A stretch of DNA of 64,000 nucleotides. It comes from Streptomyces chromofuscus. GTDB lineage: Bacteria > Actinomycetota > Actinomycetes > Streptomycetales > Streptomycetaceae. A model generated the notes under the pieces. It saw nothing but the letters and a program-made list of their open reading frames with translations. It made no database searches and was not told the origin of the DNA. The stretch lies in assembly GCF_015160875.1 (NCBI RefSeq), contig NZ_CP063374.1, positions 7,419,283 to 7,483,282 of the forward strand. The letters are read 5' to 3'. Made by a program: the position numbers and the translations under genes. Positions 1 to 8,904 of the stretch are shown one piece after another; the first letter of the stretch is position 1; every line of letters begins with the position of its first letter.

Positions 1-1229
1 CACTCCGTGAGGTCCCGCCCGTCCAGCGTGATCACGCCGGACTCGGGGTCGTAGAACCGCTCGATGAGCGAGAACACGGTCGTCTTGCCCGCACCGGACG
101 GACCGACGAAGGCCGTCATGCCGCGCGCCGGCACCTCGAAGGTCACGCCGTGGTGGACGTACGGCAGGTCCTCGGCGTAGCGGAAGCGGACGTCCTCGAA
201 GGCGAGCGCCGCCGGGTGCGCGTCCTCCGACGGCAACGGGGCGGCCGACGCCGGAGGTTCGGCGGGCAGCCGCAGCGCCTCCTGAATGCGGGCCAGGGCC
301 GCGGCACCCGTCTGGTACTGGGTGAGGGCGCCGACGACCTGCTGGATCGGCGCCATCAGATAGAAGACGTACAGCAGGAAGGCGACCAGCGTGCCGACGT
401 CGACGGCGCCGGTCGCGACCCGCGCGCCGCCCACCGCGAGCACCGTGATGAAGGCGATCTGCATCGCCAGCCCGGCCGTGTTGCCCGCGGCCGCCGACCA
501 CTTGGCGGCGCGTACGCTCTGTCGCCACGACTCCTCCGCCGCAGCGTGCAGCGTCCGCTCCTCACGGTGCTCGGCCCCGGAGGCCTTCACCGTGCGCAGC
601 GCGCCCAGCACCCGCTCCAGCGAGGCGCCCATGACACCGACGGCGTCCTGCGCCCGCCGGCTGGCCCTGTTGATGCGCGGCACGATCACACCGAGGACCG
701 TGCCCGCGCCGAGCACCACGGCGAGCGTGACGCCGAGCAGCACCGGATCGACCAGGCCCATCATCACCACGGTCGCGGCCAGCGTGAGCCCGCCGGTGCC
801 GAGGCCCACCAGGGAGTCGGTGGTGACCTCGCGCAGCAGCGTGGTGTCCGAGGTGATCCGGGCCATCAGGTCGCCGGGCTCGCTGCGGTCCACCGCGGAT
901 ATGCGCAGGCGCAGCAGGTACGACGAGAGGGTGCGCCGCGCGCCGAGCACCACCGACTCCGCGGTGCGCCGCAGCACGTAGGCGCCGAGCGCGCCCACCG
1001 CGGCGTTCGCCACGACCAGCGCCGACATGGCGGCCAACGCCCCGGTGATGGCCCGGTCGTGGGAGAGGTCGTCGATCAACTCCCGTGCCACCAGCGGCAG
1101 CAGCAGCCCGGTGGCCCCGGTGACCAGCGAGAGCACCGCGCCCAGGACGAGGGCCCACTTGTGGGGTCGTACATAGCCGAGGAGCATGCGCCACGGGGGC
1201 GGTGCGGTCTCCGTCTGTGCGATGCTCAC
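1..1229 (-). CDS. ABC exporter, fused permease/ATPase (3' end off window)
   Basis: About 409 N-terminal residues are present and the rest lies beyond the left edge. The protein starts at GTG 1229 (MSIAQTETAPPPWRML), preceded by GAAGGAG. An N-terminal transmembrane domain holds several hydrophobic segments. The nucleotide-binding domain follows, with Walker A GPSGAGKTT near residue 373; signature motif, Walker B and H-loop are missing from view. This is the half-transporter architecture of multidrug or lipid exporters, which dimerise in the membrane and couple ATP hydrolysis to export. The substrate cannot be read from this sequence. It is divergent from the formaldehyde dehydrogenase gene at 1715. 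The truncation is caused by the window edge and shows no sign of decay. Confidence 0.9.
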   Translation of the reverse strand, partial: MSIAQTETAPPPWRMLLGYVRPHKWALVLGAVLSLVTGATGLLLPLVARELIDDLSHDRAITGALAAMSALVVANAAVGALGAYVLRRTAESVVLGARRTLSSYLLRLRISAVDRSEPGDLMARITSDTTLLREVTTDSLVGLGTGGLTLAATVVMMGLVDPVLLGVTLAVVLGAGTVLGVIVPRINRASRRAQDAVGVMGASLERVLGALRTVKASGAEHREERTLHAAAEESWRQSVRAAKWSAAAGNTAGLAMQIAFITVLAVGGARVATGAVDVGTLVAFLLYVFYLMAPIQQVVGALTQYQTGAAALARIQEALRLPAEPPASAAPLPSEDAHPAALAFEDVRFRYAEDLPYVHHGVTFEVPARGMTAFVGPSGAGKTTVFSLIERFYDPESGVITLDGRDLTE

Positions 1230-1714
1230 GCTGCTCCTTCACGAATCCGGCGGGACGTTCAGAGACTACGGGGGAGCACTGACAGCCGACCTCCGCATGC
1301 GGGGCCCGACGTCCGGATCACGCCGCGGCCGAGCCCGGCCGGCGCGGGAGCGTGGGCCACGGGGGCGGTGAGGCTGTTCCTGCCGCCGGCCCGGGTCCCG
1401 CCGGTCGGGCGCGGACCGCGGCGGCGCGGGTGTGCCCCGGCAGGGCGACGACGGGGCCGGCGGCGGCGATCAGCGGTCTCGCGGCGCCCGCGGTCACCCG
1501 ATCGATGTCATGGGACGGATCGACCGCGACGGGCCGCGCGCGCCACCCCGGGCAGCCGTGAGCACCGTGGTGCGGGTGCCCCGGCTCGTGTGGGCGGTGG
1601 CCGGATGTGATCCGCCCCGCCTCCCGCCGGCCGCGCGAACCGCCCCCTTACCGATCGGTCACACGTAGGGTCGGACAGCGGGACGGACGCGCGGAGACGG
1701 AAGGGGCCACCACC
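1230..1714. other. divergent intergenic region, no gene supported
   Basis: This 485-bp gap separates the ABC exporter from mscR. Reading frames here are open only because of GC bias and none has a credible start, ribosome site or recognisable product. It should hold the promoters of both flanking genes. The only distinct signal I see is the palindrome at 1650-1659. Confidence 0.5.
1650..1659. promoter_or_regulatory. palindrome ACCGATCGGT upstream of mscR
   Basis: A perfect 10-bp palindrome lies 56 bp before the mscR start. Its position and symmetry suit a dimeric repressor of TetR or MarR type. A TAGGGT hexamer a few bases downstream could be a -10 element. No regulator gene lies next to it, so the binding protein is unknown. 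This is inference from sequence symmetry only. Confidence 0.35.
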
Positions 1715-2803
1715 ATGGCGCAGGAAGTACGCGGCGTGATCGCACCGGGGCGCGACGAGCCGGTGCGGGTCGAGACGATCGTCGTGCCGGACCCGGGGCC
1801 CGGGGAGGCCGTGGTGCGGGTGCAGGCCTGCGGGGTCTGCCACACCGACCTGCACTACAAGCAGGGCGGCATCACCGACGAGTTCCCCTTCCTGCTCGGC
1901 CACGAGGCCGCCGGCATCGTCGAGACGGTCGGCGACGGCGTCACCGACGTGGCGCCCGGCGACTTCGTGATCCTCAACTGGCGAGCGGTCTGCGGCCGTT
2001 GCCGGGCCTGTCTGCGCGGCCGGCCCTGGTACTGCTTCGACACCCACAACGCCGAGCAGAAGATGACTCTGGCCGCCACCGGCCAGGAACTCTCCCCGGC
2101 CCTCGGCATCGGCGCGTTCGCCGAGAAGACACTGGTCGCGGCCGGCCAGTGCACCAAGGTCGACCCGGCGGTCTCCCCGGCGGTCGCCGGACTGCTGGGC
2201 TGCGGTGTGATGGCCGGCCTCGGCGCCGCGATCAACACGGGCGCCGTCGGCCGCGGCGACACCGTCGCCGTCATCGGCTGCGGCGGCGTCGGCGACGCGG
2301 CCGTCGCCGGGTCGCACCTGGCCGGAGCCGCGCGGATCATCGCGGTCGACATCGACGACCGCAAACTGGAGACCGCCCGCACCATGGGCGCCACCCACAC
2401 CGTCAACTCGACGCAGACCGACCCGGTCGAGGCCATCCGCGAACTGACCGGCGGCTTCGGCGCCGACGTCGTCATCGAGGCGGTCGGACGCCCGGAGACG
2501 TACAAGCAGGCCTTCTACGCCCGGGACCTGGCCGGCACCGTCGTCCTCGTCGGCGTACCCACCCCCGAGATGAAGCTCGAACTCCCGCTCCTCGACGTCT
2601 TCGGACGCGGCGGCGCGCTGAAGTCGTCCTGGTACGGCGACTGCCTGCCGTCCCGCGACTTCCCCATGCTGATCGACCTGCACCTGCAGGGGCGCCTGGA
2701 CCTGGACGCCTTCGTGACCGAGACGATCCAGCTCGACGAGGTCGAGAAGGCGTTCGAGCGGATGCACCACGGCGACGTGCTGCGCTCGGTGGTGGTGCTG
2801 TGA
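1715..2803 (+). CDS. mscR: S-(hydroxymethyl)mycothiol dehydrogenase
   Basis: This is a 362-residue zinc-dependent medium-chain dehydrogenase that oxidises the formaldehyde-mycothiol adduct (mycothiol-dependent formaldehyde dehydrogenase; the family also acts on S-nitrosomycothiol). Visible features are catalytic zinc ligands C39 and H63-E64 in GHE, a structural zinc site C93/C96/C99/C107, and the NAD fold glycine motif GCGGVG at 188-193. Length matches the family at about 361. I chose ATG 1715 because homology to the family begins there and GGAAGGGG precedes it; the frame stays open upstream only by GC bias. Its stop overlaps the start of the metallo-hydrolase by one base, so the two are co-translated. 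Function is inferred from family motifs and the partner gene. Confidence 0.93.
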   Translation: MAQEVRGVIAPGRDEPVRVETIVVPDPGPGEAVVRVQACGVCHTDLHYKQGGITDEFPFLLGHEAAGIVETVGDGVTDVAPGDFVILNWRAVCGRCRACLRGRPWYCFDTHNAEQKMTLAATGQELSPALGIGAFAEKTLVAAGQCTKVDPAVSPAVAGLLGCGVMAGLGAAINTGAVGRGDTVAVIGCGGVGDAAVAGSHLAGAARIIAVDIDDRKLETARTMGATHTVNSTQTDPVEAIRELTGGFGADVVIEAVGRPETYKQAFYARDLAGTVVLVGVPTPEMKLELPLLDVFGRGGALKSSWYGDCLPSRDFPMLIDLHLQGRLDLDAFVTETIQLDEVEKAFERMHHGDVLRSVVVL

Positions 2804-3432
2804 TGACCCCGCGCATCGAACGGCTCGTCACCTCCGGCCAGTTCACGCTCGACGGCGGCACCTGGGACGTCGAGAACAACGTGTGGCTCGTCGGCGACGA
2901 CCACGAGGTCGTCGTCATCGACGCCGCCCACGACGTCGACGCCATCATGGAGGCCGTCGGCGACCGCCGTCTGACGGCCATCGTGTGCACGCACGCGCAC
3001 AACGACCACATCAACGCCGCGCCCGAGCTCGCCCGGCGCACCGGAGCCGTCGTCTGGCTGCACCACGACGACCTGCCGCTGTGGAAGCAGACCCACCCCG
3101 ACCACGACCCGGGCGCCCGGCTGCTCGACGGCCAGGTCATCGAGGCGGCGGGCGCCGACCTGCGGGTCCTGCACACGCCGGGCCACGCCCCCGGCGCGGT
3201 CTGCCTGTACGACCCGGGCCTCGGCGTGGTCTTCACCGGTGACACCCTCTTCCAGGGCGGTCCCGGCGCGACCGGCCGGTCCTACTCCCACTTCCCGACG
3301 ATCATCGAATCGATCCGCGACCGGCTGCTCACCCTCCCGCCGGAGACCAAGGTGCTCACCGGCCACGGTGACGCGACGACCATCGGCGCGGAGGCCCCGC
3401 ACCTGCAGGAGTGGATCGCGCGCGGCCACTGA
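2803..3432 (+). CDS. MBL-fold hydrolase partner of mycothiol formaldehyde oxidation
   Basis: This 209-residue protein has the metallo-beta-lactamase fold of glyoxalase II type. The metal motif THAHNDH lies at 63-69, with further ligands H128, D147 in TGDT and H188 in TGHGD. Such genes commonly sit directly behind mscR in actinomycetes and are thought to hydrolyse the S-formylmycothiol product to formate and free mycothiol. The sequence supports the metal site and the operon link; the exact substrate is inference. ATG 2803 shares its A with the stop codon of mscR, so translation is coupled. A general thioester hydrolase is the main alternative. Confidence 0.88.
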   Translation: MTPRIERLVTSGQFTLDGGTWDVENNVWLVGDDHEVVVIDAAHDVDAIMEAVGDRRLTAIVCTHAHNDHINAAPELARRTGAVVWLHHDDLPLWKQTHPDHDPGARLLDGQVIEAAGADLRVLHTPGHAPGAVCLYDPGLGVVFTGDTLFQGGPGATGRSYSHFPTIIESIRDRLLTLPPETKVLTGHGDATTIGAEAPHLQEWIARGH

Positions 3433-3476
3433 AAACCGGGCGAAACCCGGCGGGAACGCCAGTACGATCACGCGCC

Positions 3477-3851
3477 ATGACTGCGAACTCGCTCGAGACC
3501 CTGCACGACGTACGCGTGCTGCGCTGCGCCTCCGACGGCCCGCCGCTGGACGGCGAACAGGCGGCGCTCGATCTGATCGGTGACGCCCTGGGGCAGGATG
3601 CCGCCGTGGTGGCCGTGCCCGTCGAGCGGGTCGCGGACGAGTTCTTCCTGCTGCGCTCGGGGGTCGCGGGGGCCGTGATGCAGAAGTTCGTCAACTACCG
3701 GCTGCGGCTCGCGATCGTCGGGGACGTGTCGCGGCACGTGGCGCGCAGCACCGCCCTGCGGGACTTCCTGCGCGAGACCAACCAGGGCGGTCACATCTGG
3801 TTCCTGCCGGACGAGGACGAACTGGCGGCAAGGCTGCGCTCGGAAAGGTGA
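3477..3851 (+). CDS. DUF4180 domain protein
   Basis: This 124-residue protein matches the DUF4180 pattern over its full length, including the core around residues 60-85 (FLLRSGVAGAVMQKFVNYR) and the tail GHIWFLPDEDELAARL. No catalytic residues are known for the family and the role is unknown. The start is ATG 3477. A TACGAT hexamer ends about eight bases before it and no Shine-Dalgarno site is visible, so the message may be leaderless. It lies 44 bp after the metallo-hydrolase but probably has its own promoter. Confidence 0.85.
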   Translation: MTANSLETLHDVRVLRCASDGPPLDGEQAALDLIGDALGQDAAVVAVPVERVADEFFLLRSGVAGAVMQKFVNYRLRLAIVGDVSRHVARSTALRDFLRETNQGGHIWFLPDEDELAARLRSER

Positions 3852-3914
3852 CAGAAGATGTCCGGCTTTCGCGGCAGGCTCCTTCCCCGAAAGCAGCTAC
3901 ACGAAAGGTCGGAC

Positions 3915-4829
3915 ATGTCACAGCCGTTGCAGGACAGGGTCGCGCTGGTCGCCGGCGCGTCACGCGGTGCGGGCCGCGGGATCGCCGTGGAACTCGGGGC
4001 GGCCGGCGCCACCGTCTACGTCACCGGCCGCACCACCCGCGCCCGCCGCTCCGAGTACGACCGGCCCGAGACCATCGAGGACACCGCCGACCTGGTCACC
4101 GAGGCCGGCGGCCACGGCATCGCCGTACCCACCGACCACCTCGAACCCGCTCAGGTCCGCGCCCTGGTCGACCGCATCGACGGCGAGCAGGGCCGTCTCG
4201 ACGTCCTGGTCAACGACATCTGGGGCGGCGAGAAGCTCTTCGAGTGGGACACGCCCCTGTGGGAGCACGACCTGGACAACGGGCTGAGGCTGCTCCGCCT
4301 CGCAGTCGAGACCCACGCCGTCACCAGTCACCACGCCCTGCCGCTCCTCCTGCGCCGGCCCGGCGGACTGGTGGTGGAGATGACCGACGGCACGGCCGAC
4401 TACAACCACGACACCTACCGGGTGAACTTCTTCTACGACCTCGCCAAGGCGGCCGTCCTGCGCATGGCCTTCTCCCTCGGTCACGAACTGGGACCACGCG
4501 GCGCCACCGCCGTGGCCCTCACCCCGGGCTGGCTGCGCTCGGAGATGATGCTCGAACACTTCGGCGTCCGCGAGGACAACTGGCGGGACGCGCTGGAACA
4601 GGTTCCGCACTTCGCCATCTCGGAGACCCCGCGCTACGTCGGCCGCGCCGTCGCGGCCCTTGCCGCCGACGCCGGGGTGTCCCGCTTCAACGGGCAGTCG
4701 CTGTCCAGCGGCGGACTCGCACAGGAGTACGGCTTCACCGACCTCGACGGCAGCCGGCCGGACGCCTGGCGCTACCTCACCGAGGTCCAGGACCCGGGCA
4801 AGCCCGCCGACACCACCGGGTACCGGTGA
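3915..4829 (+). CDS. SDR-family oxidoreductase
   Basis: This 304-residue short-chain dehydrogenase carries the NAD(P)-binding motif GASRGAGRG near residues 14-22, a ribose-binding TGRTTRARR stretch that favours NADP(H), and LVNDIWGG in place of the usual NNAG. The catalytic Tyr/Lys pair is not in the usual YxxxK form: the segment has FFYDLAKAA, so the active site belongs to the atypical branch of the family. The substrate is unknown. I chose ATG 3915 because GAAAGG precedes it and the Rossmann fold starts shortly after; an upstream ATG at 3858 would add 19 unconserved residues. Confidence 0.85.
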   Translation: MSQPLQDRVALVAGASRGAGRGIAVELGAAGATVYVTGRTTRARRSEYDRPETIEDTADLVTEAGGHGIAVPTDHLEPAQVRALVDRIDGEQGRLDVLVNDIWGGEKLFEWDTPLWEHDLDNGLRLLRLAVETHAVTSHHALPLLLRRPGGLVVEMTDGTADYNHDTYRVNFFYDLAKAAVLRMAFSLGHELGPRGATAVALTPGWLRSEMMLEHFGVREDNWRDALEQVPHFAISETPRYVGRAVAALAADAGVSRFNGQSLSSGGLAQEYGFTDLDGSRPDAWRYLTEVQDPGKPADTTGYR

Positions 4830-5094
4830 CGACCGGCCGGGGACGCGGACCGGACGGCGTACGGGCCTCTGCCGTGAGATCCCGCCGGGCCGTTGCCCCG
4901 GGCGGCGGCCGCGCGCGGCAACGGCCCCGCCGTCCCCTTCTCCCTCTTCTGTTGCTTCGTTCCTCCCGTGTATCCCCGAATGTCACCGTTCGGTCGCGGT
5001 CGGCCCGCCGCTACAACCGATCCCGCGCAGGGCCGGTCTAGATGGCAGAGACCGCGCGGCAGACGCGCATTCCCTGCGAGAGACAAGGCCAGCC

Positions 5095-5790
5095 ATGGGG
5101 GAGACACGCAGACGGGCCACCGTCGTCCTGGGGACCACCGCACTGGTGGCGCCGCTCACGCTCGCGCTGGGGGCCGGCCCGGCGCAGGCGGCGAGCTGCA
5201 CCACGCAGACCGGGCCGTACCAGAAGCAGGTGGAGAAGTTCCTGGGCCGCCCCGTCGACGGCAGGCAGTCCGCCGCCGACTGCAAGGCGATCCAGGCGTT
5301 CCAGACCAAGCACGGCATCAGCCCGAACATCGGCTACGCGGGGCCCGTCACCTGGGGCGTGATGGATCTCATGATCAAGCAGAAGGCCGTCGGCAACAAC
5401 CCCAACAAGGCCGGGAAGTGCCCCGTCAACAAGGGCCGGATCGCCTGCGTGAACCTCACGCTCCAGCTCAGCTGGATCCAGGACGGCAAGAAGCTCGTCT
5501 ACGGCCCCGTCCCCGTCCGCACCGGCAAGAACGGCTACGAGACCCGCACCGGCCTGAAGAAGATCTACTGGCGCAACATCGACCACGTGTCGACGATCTA
5601 CAACGTGCCGATGCCCTACTCCCAGTTCTTCGACGGCGGCCAGGCCTTCCACTCCGTGAAGCTGAGCATGTGGAACCCGCCCGGCTCGCACGGCTGCGTC
5701 AACATGACCAGGACCGCCGCCCAGAAGTACTGGTCGCTGCTGAAGACCGGCGACGACGTCTACGTGTACGGGCGCAAGCCGGGCACCTGA
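5095..5790 (+). CDS. secreted L,D-transpeptidase with peptidoglycan-binding domain
   Basis: This 231-residue protein has a signal peptide (residues 1 to about 33, RRR then a hydrophobic core ending AQA-A). A peptidoglycan-binding-like repeat spans about 40-95 (VDGRQSAADCKAIQAFQTKHG), and a YkuD catalytic domain spans about 110-225. The active-site block SMWNPPGSHGCVNM contains the catalytic Cys at 201 with the preceding His and Ser-His. L,D-transpeptidases form 3-3 cross-links between peptide stems outside the cytoplasmic membrane. The gene stands alone, with 265 bp upstream in which I see no gene. Assignment is firm from the active-site motif. Confidence 0.93.
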   Translation: MGETRRRATVVLGTTALVAPLTLALGAGPAQAASCTTQTGPYQKQVEKFLGRPVDGRQSAADCKAIQAFQTKHGISPNIGYAGPVTWGVMDLMIKQKAVGNNPNKAGKCPVNKGRIACVNLTLQLSWIQDGKKLVYGPVPVRTGKNGYETRTGLKKIYWRNIDHVSTIYNVPMPYSQFFDGGQAFHSVKLSMWNPPGSHGCVNMTRTAAQKYWSLLKTGDDVYVYGRKPGT

Positions 5791-6205
5791 CGGGACACCC
5801 GGCCGGCCCGGACGCGTCAGGCCCCCGGCGCGTCGTCGCATTACGGGATCTCCAGCCGTACACCACCCTGTCGCGCGGACTCGTGCGCGACGACGCCCGG
5901 CAGGGTGTGGCGGGCCGCCGGAGAGGGGGCGGCCTGGTGGATGTGGCGAGGAACACGGTGGAGGAGACGATCCGGGCCCGCCGGCATCCTCCGGCCGCTG
6001 CCGGAGATCCGGATGTCCGACGTCCACGACTGGGCCCGTGGTGCTGCCGTGCCGGCCGTCCGGACGTTGGTGCCGGGAGCGGCGGACGCCTGAACCGCGC
6101 GACCGGTTCGGTGAGATGGACGTGATCAGCGACACGGCCGGATATGTCCGTTTGGTTCCTGATGGCTCACATCGCCTTCACCTCGGGCGCCGTATGCTTC
6201 ACAGC
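5791..6205. other. intergenic region, possible decayed gene tail
   Basis: No intact gene is supported in these 415 bp. On the minus strand a frame ending at the stop 5841-5843 reads HTLPGVVAHESARQGGVRLEIP before the stop. This resembles the C-terminal end of some Gfo/Idh oxidoreductases but loses any likeness within about 25 codons upstream. It may be the stub of a deleted gene. The promoter of the small gene at 6206 must also lie here. Confidence 0.3.
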
Positions 6206-6379
6206 ATGTCCACCAGTGTTGAAGCCGCTACCGAGCGATCGGCCGCGGAGGTCAACGAGGAGATCCGGGCGCTGTGGCGCCGGTCGGGCGGGACACTGAG
6301 CACCGAGCAGCGCGAGGAGTACCAGCGCCTCGTCATGGAATGGGCCGCCGCGGCGCCGCATCCGGCGCGGGCCGCCTGA
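6206..6379 (+). CDS. small hypothetical protein
   Basis: This 57-residue acidic, helical-looking protein (MSTSVEAATERSAAEVNEEI to VMEWAAAAPHPARAA) has no domain I can name. Codon usage has the expected GC bias and the frame is clean. The start could be ATG 6206 or ATG 6194 four codons earlier. A TATGCT hexamer at 6193-6198 lies seven bases before ATG 6206 and would give a leaderless message. Similar small proteins of this pattern occur in Streptomyces, but I cannot assign a role. Confidence 0.6.
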   Translation: MSTSVEAATERSAAEVNEEIRALWRRSGGTLSTEQREEYQRLVMEWAAAAPHPARAA

Positions 6380-6427
6380 CCCGCTCGCGACGGGCCCGGT
6401 GCCTCCTGCGGCCCCCGGACCTCTTCG

Positions 6428-7783
6428 TCAGCCCCACGTGGCCGAGTAATGGCGCTGGTAGGCCTTGCGGTCCTGTTCCGTACGGATCCACCGCGTGGCC
6501 ACCAGCGCGATCAGACTGCCCCCGACGACCAGCAGGCCGGGCCCGACGTTCCTCGGGTCCGCCAGCCTGGCCAGCACTTCCCGGCCCACCTCACCCGAGA
6601 CCGGGCCCGACGCTCCCGGCGCGGCAGCGTCCGGGGGCGCGACCGCGCTCTGGGTGCCCGACGCCGACGGCGCCGGGGAACCGCCCTGCCCCGTCTGCGG
6701 GGCCGACGTGATCAGCTGGACGCCGAGCGCGGACAGCGCCTGCGTCACCGGCTGGAAGAAGGTCGTCCCGCCCGCCCGGCAGTCCCCGCTGCCGCCCGAG
6801 GTCACCCCGAGCGCGATGCCCTCGGAGAACAACGGCCCGCCGCTGTCGCCGGGTTCGGCGCACACGTTCGTCTCGATGAGGCCGGAGACCGTGCCCTCGG
6901 GGTAGTTCACCGTGGCGTCGAGCGCGGTCACCTCGCCGTCGCGCAGTCCGCTGCTGCTGCCGCTGCGGAACACCCGCTGCCCGACGGACGCCTCACCCAT
7001 GCCCGTGATCCGCACCCCCCGCCCGTCGCCGATGGCCACGACCCCCGCCCCGTCGCCCGCCCGCCCTTCGGCGTAGCGCACGAGGGAGTAGTCGTTGCCC
7101 GGGAAGCTGCCCGCCACCGTGGTGCCCACCCGCTGCTCGGCGCGGTTGTCGGCGAACCAGACCGAGCCGTTGGGCCCGCAGTGCCCGGCGGTGAGGATGA
7201 AGTCGCTGCGCCCGTCGGTGACGTTGAAGCCGGCCGAGCAGCGCCCGGCGGTGGACAGGATCGGCAGGGCCCCGTTGATACGGGTCGTGAAGGTGCCCTC
7301 GGTACGCTCCATGCGGACGAAGCCGCCGATGCCCTCGGCGAGGTCGGTCAGCTCCGACCAGTCCTCGGCGGACACGGTGCTGTCCCCGCGCACCACCACC
7401 TCGTTCGACCGGTAGTCCACCACCCACGCCGTGCCCGGCACTCGTGGTGCCGAACGCAGCGTCTCGGCGGCGGACTTCAGTTCGCGCATGCTGTGCCGCA
7501 CGAGCTTCGCCGTCGCGCCGGCCCCCCGGACCTCGGCGGCGGCCCGGTCGTCGGTGACGGCGACGACCGGGCGTCCCGCGTCGTCGACCCAGCTGCCCGC
7601 CGTACGGGAGGCGCCGAGCCGCTCGACGAGATCTCCGCCGGTGTCCTCGGCGAGCACCCGCGGGGAGGCGGCGGGGGGTTGGCTCGCCACGGCCTGCGTG
7701 ACCATGGCCGCCCCGAGGACGATCCCGCCGACTGACGCCAGCCGTGTCACTCGCCGGACGATCCGTCGTCGTGCGTGCCTCAT
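6428..7783 (-). CDS. membrane-anchored trypsin-like serine protease (streptogrisin type)
   Basis: This 451-residue protein has an N-terminal signal peptide (basic, then hydrophobic to about residue 34) and a pro-region of about 40-165 like that of alpha-lytic or streptogrisin zymogens. A chymotrypsin-fold domain carries H201 (TAGHCG), D231 (GNDYS) and S314 (GDSGGP), with cysteines paired around 182/202 and 308/335. After a Ser/Pro/Ala-rich linker of about 360-405 there is a C-terminal hydrophobic segment (LLVVGGSLIALVATRW) followed by basic residues. The mature protease is therefore probably held on the outer face of the membrane, unlike freely secreted streptogrisins. ATG 7783 begins the signal sequence; an upstream ATG would add 26 non-signal residues. 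Confidence 0.88.
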   Translation of the reverse strand: MRHARRRIVRRVTRLASVGGIVLGAAMVTQAVASQPPAASPRVLAEDTGGDLVERLGASRTAGSWVDDAGRPVVAVTDDRAAAEVRGAGATAKLVRHSMRELKSAAETLRSAPRVPGTAWVVDYRSNEVVVRGDSTVSAEDWSELTDLAEGIGGFVRMERTEGTFTTRINGALPILSTAGRCSAGFNVTDGRSDFILTAGHCGPNGSVWFADNRAEQRVGTTVAGSFPGNDYSLVRYAEGRAGDGAGVVAIGDGRGVRITGMGEASVGQRVFRSGSSSGLRDGEVTALDATVNYPEGTVSGLIETNVCAEPGDSGGPLFSEGIALGVTSGGSGDCRAGGTTFFQPVTQALSALGVQLITSAPQTGQGGSPAPSASGTQSAVAPPDAAAPGASGPVSGEVGREVLARLADPRNVGPGLLVVGGSLIALVATRWIRTEQDRKAYQRHYSATWG

Positions 7784-7903
7784 GTGCGGCTCCCGAACCC
7801 CGAACACCCACGGCGCGAGCACGCCGTGGGGCGCCCGGGTCGTCGAGCGCCCCCACTCCATACGTGCCGCGGCCCGGCGGTGTTCAGCCCCGGGGCGATC
7901 GGC

Positions 7904-8734
7904 TCAGTTCTTGCGGGCCACCCCGCCGAACATCGCGACCTCCTCCGGGTCGACGCCGTCGGTGTTCTCCGGCCGCCAGCGCGAGCACGACACGACACCC
8001 GGCTCCAGCAGCTCCAGACCGTCGAAGAAACGGGTCACGGCCTCGGGGGTGCGCTGGGTCAGCTTCGGGGTGCCGTGCTCGTTCCAGAACGTCACCGCCT
8101 CGTCCACGTCCGGCATCGACGGCGAGGTGATGGTGTGCGACAGCACCAGGTGGCTGCCCGGCGGCAGCGCGTCCATCAGGCGGCGCACCACGCCGTACGG
8201 GTCCTCGTCGTCGCGCAGGAAGATGACGACGCCGAGGAGTATCAGTGCCACGGGCTGCGTGAAGTCCAGGGTCTTCGCGGCGTGTTCGAGGATCGCGTCG
8301 ACGTTGCGCAGGTCCTCGTCGAGGTAGTCGGTGCGGCCCTCGGACGTGCTGGTGAGCAGCGCGCGGGCGTGCGCGAGGACCAGCGGGTCGTTGTCGACGT
8401 ACACGATGCGGGCCTCGGGAGCGGTCCGCTGGGCGACCTCGTGGGTGTTGTCGGCGGTGGGCAGGCCGGTGCCGATGTCCAGGAACTGACGGATGCCGAC
8501 GTCGGAGACCAGGTGCCGCACGGCGCGGCCCAGGAACAGGCGGTCCGCTCGCGCGTACTCGCCGATGCCGGGGTGCAGTTGGCGGATCTGGTCGCCGGCC
8601 GCCCGGTCGACCTCGTAGTTGTCCTTGCCACCGAGCCAGTAGTTCCATATCCGCGCCGTGTGCGGCTGGGACGTGTTGATGCGTTCGCGCAACGACTGGG
8701 CCATGCCGTCCGCGGCTGGCGGGTTCTCGGTCAC
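7904..8734 (-). CDS. PF04672-type S-adenosylmethionine methyltransferase
   Basis: This 276-residue protein belongs to the actinomycete SAM methyltransferase family PF04672. It has the family opening ARIWNYWLGGKDNYEVDR, SAM-binding DIGTGLPTADNTHE, VYVDNDPLVLAHARALL, and the C-terminal FFDGLELLEPGVV. Methyl acceptors of this abundant Streptomyces family are mostly unknown. I chose GTG 8734 because CAGGAG lies just upstream; the frame runs on for 50 poor-quality codons before it. A paralogue sits at 43485-44309 in this window. It is divergent from the PatB gene. Confidence 0.9.
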   Translation of the reverse strand: MTENPPAADGMAQSLRERINTSQPHTARIWNYWLGGKDNYEVDRAAGDQIRQLHPGIGEYARADRLFLGRAVRHLVSDVGIRQFLDIGTGLPTADNTHEVAQRTAPEARIVYVDNDPLVLAHARALLTSTSEGRTDYLDEDLRNVDAILEHAAKTLDFTQPVALILLGVVIFLRDDEDPYGVVRRLMDALPPGSHLVLSHTITSPSMPDVDEAVTFWNEHGTPKLTQRTPEAVTRFFDGLELLEPGVVSCSRWRPENTDGVDPEEVAMFGGVARKN

Positions 8735-8904
8735 GGAATCAGCTCCTGGGGGTGCCTGGTGCAGGGGCGTGAAGACGCCTCGTGCGGTGTCAAGACGCAA
8801 TCTAGACCGACGAATTGATCTTTGCCGCGCCTTGTGCGTTTTCCGTGCGCGTCCGCGCCGCCGCCCGCGGTGCTCCCGGCCCACGGCCGACCTATCGTGA
8901 GGCC

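Noticed and set aside
150..1610. Long plus-strand frame over the ABC exporter
   Set aside because: It is the opposite strand of a clear ABC gene; the Arg/Gly/Ala-rich product has no domain and no ribosome site.
5841..5914. Stub resembling a Gfo/Idh C-terminus
   Set aside because: Likeness covers about 22 residues only and is lost upstream; too weak to call a pseudogene, so it is mentioned only in the intergenic entry.
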